Translations under genes and position numbers: made by a program
Assembly: GCA_049568075.1 (NCBI GenBank)
Contig: CP144911.1
DNA: 64,000 nt
Direction: 5' to 3' (one strand)
From: Gottfriedia sp049568075
GTDB taxonomy: Bacteria; Bacillota; Bacilli; Bacillales; Bacillaceae_G
In this document: positions 61,077 through 64,000 of the stretch, piece after piece
Layout: every line of letters begins with the position of its first letter
Position numbering within the stretch: position 1 is the first letter of the stretch
The notes under the pieces: model-generated
What the model was told of the DNA's origin: nothing
Seen by the model: only the letters and a program-made list of their open reading frames with translations
Databases searched by the model: none

Positions 61077-61241
61077 ATGGAAAACAATTCTACATATTAC
61101 GATGGCAGCGTGCCGGTATATGAAGTACCACTAGAAATTGGTAAACCAAAAGATCAAACTGATGATGAATTGGGTGAAGAAGAACTGAAAATAACTGATG
61201 AGATGAGAAAAAACATCAGTGGTAATCCATATTTTTTCTAA
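61077..61241 (+). CDS. Small acidic hypothetical protein
   Basis: 54 residues with an AAAGGGGA site six bases before the ATG. It is strongly acidic in the middle (DELGEEEL), starts with a YYDGSVPVYEVPLE segment and ends NPYFF, and has no membrane segment. The good start, the terminator-like hairpin after it and the low bias to random composition suggest a real gene. The function is unknown. Confidence 0.5.
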   Translation: MENNSTYYDGSVPVYEVPLEIGKPKDQTDDELGEEELKITDEMRKNISGNPYFF

Positions 61242-61256
61242 TGAAAATAAATTGTT

Positions 61257-61305
61257 AAAGCCTGTAGACGAGAGGGAATTTCCTAAAGTTTATTGGCTTT
61301 TTTTG
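61257..61305 (+). terminator. Probable terminator
   Basis: AAAGCC and GGCTTT arms with a long partly paired loop and a run of seven T. Confidence 0.5.
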
Positions 61306-61423
61306 TCCGTTTGAAATCTATATTTCAAGCTGAATATTCTCTTGATTCACTTAATCACAGAAAATCCCCTCATTACATAAAATAAATGGGCACAAAAAAC
61401 AATATTTTTCATCTTAAAAGGAT

Positions 61424-62158
61424 GTGAAGAAGATTTATCCATTAAATAATTATAACTTAACAGGTATGCGATATGATTATTCAACCCCTCAATATCAAAG
61501 TGCTTTCCGATCAGGCAATTTGAATAGTAATTATACGATAAAAGCAACAGGAAAAGGTGAAGTATCAGTAAAGCCCGACCAGTCGTTTGTATTATTAGGA
61601 TCAGTAGTAGAAGATATGAAAGTACAAACGGCTCAAACAGAGAATGCAATCATTTCGAATAAAATTATAGAAGCATTAAAAGGGATAGGAATTAAACAAG
61701 ACGAAATTGAAACGAATTCATATACAATCGATCGAATTGTTGATTACCAAGATTCACAGCAAATTTTTAAGGGATATCGAGTGAGTCATATTTTCAAAGT
61801 AATCGTGAAGGATCTTGCAAATGTTGGGAAAGTGATTGACGTTGCAGTTGAAAATGGAGCAAATGAAGTAAGGAATCTTACATTCGAAGTATCAAATCCC
61901 GAACCGTATTATGGAGAAGCACTACAAAAGGCTACTTTAAATGCAAAAATGAATGCAGAAAACATCGCGAAATCCCTAGGGTTATCGATAAATAACATAC
62001 CGATTTGGCTGGCTGAAGAAGGAATTCAAGTTGTACGTCCTATGTCCTCCCTAACAATGACTGCAGCAGCATTCAGCGGTCCAACAACACCAATTCAAGA
62101 GGGGCAAATTAAAATAACTGCTTCAGTGCAGGCAATGTTTAATTATGTAAATTATTAA
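61424..62158 (+). CDS. SIMPL domain (DUF541) protein
   Basis: 244 residues. The SIMPL core starts at KATGKGEVSVKPDQSFVLLG (near residue 40) and includes IKQDEIETNSYTIDRI, then GYRVSHIFKVIVKDL and the final IKITASVQAMF strand. The family often forms ring-like oligomers at the cell surface, but no signal peptide is seen here. GTG 61424 is the first possible start with AAAAGG close upstream. The site is weak and ATG 61466 remains possible. It stands alone, before a promoter for the ABC-F leader. Confidence 0.75.
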   Translation: MKKIYPLNNYNLTGMRYDYSTPQYQSAFRSGNLNSNYTIKATGKGEVSVKPDQSFVLLGSVVEDMKVQTAQTENAIISNKIIEALKGIGIKQDEIETNSYTIDRIVDYQDSQQIFKGYRVSHIFKVIVKDLANVGKVIDVAVENGANEVRNLTFEVSNPEPYYGEALQKATLNAKMNAENIAKSLGLSINNIPIWLAEEGIQVVRPMSSLTMTAAAFSGPTTPIQEGQIKITASVQAMFNYVNY

Positions 62159-62255
62159 TGTATAAGCTATGGAAAGAAAGTAAAAGTATAATATATGGCA
62201 AGATTAAATGAGTTTTTTTGAAATAATTAGTAAAAGATTAAATTTAATAGAACCA

Positions 62256-62592
62256 TTTACAAAAAAACGAAAAAATGGGATAATATAGAAAATTTCGAAG
62301 GAGGAAAGTAAGTTTATGATGCCAACTAATTGCTGATATTAATTTAATTTAAATTAATATGTTTTCCAAATGGGAGTTGAAAAAATTGCCTAATATATAG
62401 GCTTATTTGTTATGCTCTTATGGAATTTAGGCAATCTAGAAGGTAACTTACTTTACTGATAACGAGATGATTATTTATTGAATACTAACTATTTTTCGTA
62501 GTATTCCATCAGATTTTTGTATTAGCTGATGGGGCTTATATAAGATTTACATGATTATATAGCTCAAGATAAATGAAATCACTAAGTTTATT
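62256..62592 (+). promoter_or_regulatory. ABC-F leader: promoter and competing RNA hairpins
   Basis: TTTACA (62256-62261), 17 bases and GATAAT (62279-62284) form a strong promoter. In the transcript, AAAGTAAGTT (62305-62314), which follows the upstream ORF ribosome site, is fully complementary to AACTTACTTT (62445-62454). ATTGCCTAA (62385-62393) pairs with TTAGGCAAT (62427-62435), and GAATACTA (62480-62487) with TAGTATTC (62499-62506). CATCAG/CTGATG forms a further stem. The leader runs to an intrinsic terminator 134 bases before the ABC-F gene, as in antibiotic-responsive attenuators of resistance ABC-F genes. Confidence 0.75.
62316..62336 (+). CDS. Six-residue upstream ORF (leader peptide)
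   Basis: ATG ATG CCA ACT AAT TGC TGA encodes MMPTNC. A near-perfect AAGGAGG lies at 62298-62304, 11 bases before the first ATG and 14 before the second. It stands about 25 bases from the predicted transcript start. A ribosome stalled here by a drug would cover the 62305-62314 pairing arm. Confidence 0.6.
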   Translation: MMPTNC

Positions 62593-62630
62593 AGACTGTG
62601 AGAAGATACTTTCTTCTTATAGTCTTTTTT
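62593..62630 (+). terminator. Attenuator terminator of the ABC-F leader
   Basis: AGACTGTGAGAAGA pairs with TCTTCTTATAGTCT (two G-T pairs) around TACTT and is followed by six T. It lies inside the leader, so transcription must read through it to reach the gene. Confidence 0.8.
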
Positions 62631-62763
62631 ATTTGGTCTGTAAATCTTAGCCAACTTAAAAATAAATGAGTCGTAATTAAATAATTAAATCGTATCAAAG
62701 TTCACTTCTTTACCTTGTCCATATAATGCATAACGAAATTTATGGATGAAAGAAGGAAATTTT

Positions 62764-64000
62764 ATGTTCGAATTAAAAATAAATGGCCTTAAAAAATATA
62801 TGGATGCAACTTTAGTGCTTAATAATATAACATTTGAAGCTTATGAAGGTGATAAAATTGGTATTATTGGAATCAATGGGAGTGGTAAAAGTACCATTCT
62901 TAAGATCATAGCTGGAATTGTGCCGATCCATTATTATCCTGGCTATCCTCAAACTTCTAGTTATGGTTATGATGAAGGTTTAATTAGTTTCATTCCGAAA
63001 GGACTCACTACTGCATATTTGGAACAAACGCCAGTTTATCCAAAAGGCTTAAAAGTAATTGATGTTTTAAATATGGCTTTTGATGAAGTTATTCAATTAG
63101 AAAATCAAATGCGTGAGTTAGAAGATCAAATGAAAGTTTTAGAAAATAAAGACTTAGAAAGAGCAATGAAAAAGTATAGTGATTTAGTTCAATTATTTGA
63201 AGTAAATAGCGGCTATGAACGGGATGAAAAGTTAGGAAAGATATGTACCGGACTTAAATTTGAAGAAAGTTTTTTAAACAGTGACTTTGATTTATTAAGT
63301 GGTGGTGAAAAAACGACTGTATTACTTGGTAAACTTTTAATCAATAGCCCCGATATATTATTGCTCGATGAACCTACAAATCATCTAGATATGGACTCAG
63401 TAGAATGGTTAGAAGACTTTCTAAAAAATTATAAAGGAATTGTATTGATTGTTTCCCATGATCGATATTTTTTAGATAATGTTGTAACAAAAATTGTAGA
63501 AATTGAAGAAATGGAATCAATTACGTATAAGGGCAACTATTCATCGTTTGTTGAAAAAAAAGAAAAAAACATACAGATCCAATTTGAGCATTTTAAAGAA
63601 CAACAAAAAAAGATAAAAGCGATGGAAAATACCGTAACTAATTTAAGAGATTGGGCGATGCGTGCTGATAATAACAAATTTTTTAAAAGAGCTTCAAGTA
63701 TACAAAAAAAACTTGATAAGCTGAATAGAATTGAAAAACCAGTTTTTGAAAAAGAAAATATGAAATTAGATTTAAAGGGATCCAAACGATCAGGAAATGA
63801 AACAATTAAAGCAATTGGGCTTTCGAAATCTTATGAAGAAAAAGTACTATTTAAAGATACGAATTTATTGATTAATTATGGAGAAAGAGTGGGGCTTGTC
63901 GGTCCTAATGGAAGCGGAAAAACTACATTCTTAAAGATGCTTTTAGGTGAAGAAAATTCAGATAATGGTGTGGCACAACTAGGTGCAAATGTGATGACCG
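62764..64000 (+). CDS. ABC-F ribosomal protection-type protein, 3' end outside the window
   Basis: The first 412 residues are seen and the frame is open at the right edge. Domain 1 has Walker A GINGSGKST (near residue 39), signature LSGGEKTT and LLLDEPTNHLDM with SHDRYFL. Then comes the interdomain linker with a charged coiled coil (FKEQQKKIKAMENTV, then FKRASSIQKKLDKL), typical of ABC-F. Domain 2 starts with Walker A GPNGSGKTT. Two ABC domains without membrane segments plus the attenuator leader favour an antibiotic-resistance ABC-F (Vga, Lsa or VmlR style) that displaces drugs from the ribosome. The drug class cannot be told. An AAGGAAAT site precedes the ATG. Confidence 0.85.
   Translation, partial: MFELKINGLKKYMDATLVLNNITFEAYEGDKIGIIGINGSGKSTILKIIAGIVPIHYYPGYPQTSSYGYDEGLISFIPKGLTTAYLEQTPVYPKGLKVIDVLNMAFDEVIQLENQMRELEDQMKVLENKDLERAMKKYSDLVQLFEVNSGYERDEKLGKICTGLKFEESFLNSDFDLLSGGEKTTVLLGKLLINSPDILLLDEPTNHLDMDSVEWLEDFLKNYKGIVLIVSHDRYFLDNVVTKIVEIEEMESITYKGNYSSFVEKKEKNIQIQFEHFKEQQKKIKAMENTVTNLRDWAMRADNNKFFKRASSIQKKLDKLNRIEKPVFEKENMKLDLKGSKRSGNETIKAIGLSKSYEEKVLFKDTNLLINYGERVGLVGPNGSGKTTFLKMLLGEENSDNGVAQLGANVMT

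Overview
The window is low-GC DNA with Bacillus-type signals: strong AGGAGG-like ribosome binding sites, many GTG and TTG starts, bidirectional hairpin terminators with T-runs, CcpA cre boxes, a CodY box and a T-box leader. Gene content (sdpRI, ykpA, guaD, brnQ, ilv-leu and argCJBD operons, a fused OpuF-type transporter) points to a member of the Bacillaceae (Bacillus sensu lato). The species cannot be named from the sequence alone. No rRNA, tRNA, CRISPR array, prophage or intact insertion sequence was seen.

Layout. 0-4.8 kb is an accessory patch: small hypothetical genes, a stray formylglycine-generating-enzyme fragment, a gene broken by a stop codon, and several copies of a dispersed palindrome. 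4.9-15.5 kb is ordinary chromosome: alanyl-tRNA editing protein, orphan sdpRI, ABC-F protein YkpA, guanine deaminase, a lactate-monooxygenase-like enzyme with a cre box, the BrnQ transporter and a two-gene compatible-solute transporter. 16.5-26.9 kb is a complete branched-chain amino acid block: ilvE-ilvD, then a T-box leader, then ilvB-ilvN-ilvC-leuA-leuB-leuC-leuD with several overlapping genes. LeuA lacks its C-terminal regulatory domain. 28.9-33.2 kb holds an oxidoreductase and a cre-controlled acyl-CoA dehydrogenase/thiolase/SDR operon for acyl-CoA oxidation. 33.3-39.8 kb is mixed: SRPBCC protein, DUF4085-like protein, an exported protein with an HFCIHF motif, a hydrolase-TetR operon with a clear operator, and a cardiolipin synthase. 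40.0-44.2 kb is argC-argJ-argB-argD.

44.3-64.0 kb is again accessory-rich: Nudix and phosphotransferase genes, an FAD oxidoreductase, a second DinB protein, an M50 protease, an acyl-CoA ligase, lipoproteins, a histidine kinase/response regulator pair, RNA 2'-phosphotransferase, an ankyrin lipoprotein and a DUF4822 protein. Three decaying genes lie here (a DUF4829-like tandem-repeat protein, a lipoprotein and a NERD-domain protein). The window ends inside an antibiotic-resistance-type ABC-F gene preceded by a long leader with its own promoter, a six-codon upstream ORF, competing hairpins and an intrinsic terminator. This looks like a ribosome-sensing attenuator.

The two least explained structures are a pair of non-coding arrays at 15.8 kb and 28.3 kb, in which a TGCAAATAAA-like word repeats every 21 bp in opposite orientations, and a dispersed palindrome-plus-hairpin element concentrated in the accessory regions. 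Many start sites below were moved from the longest reading frame to the codon that has a proper Shine-Dalgarno sequence.
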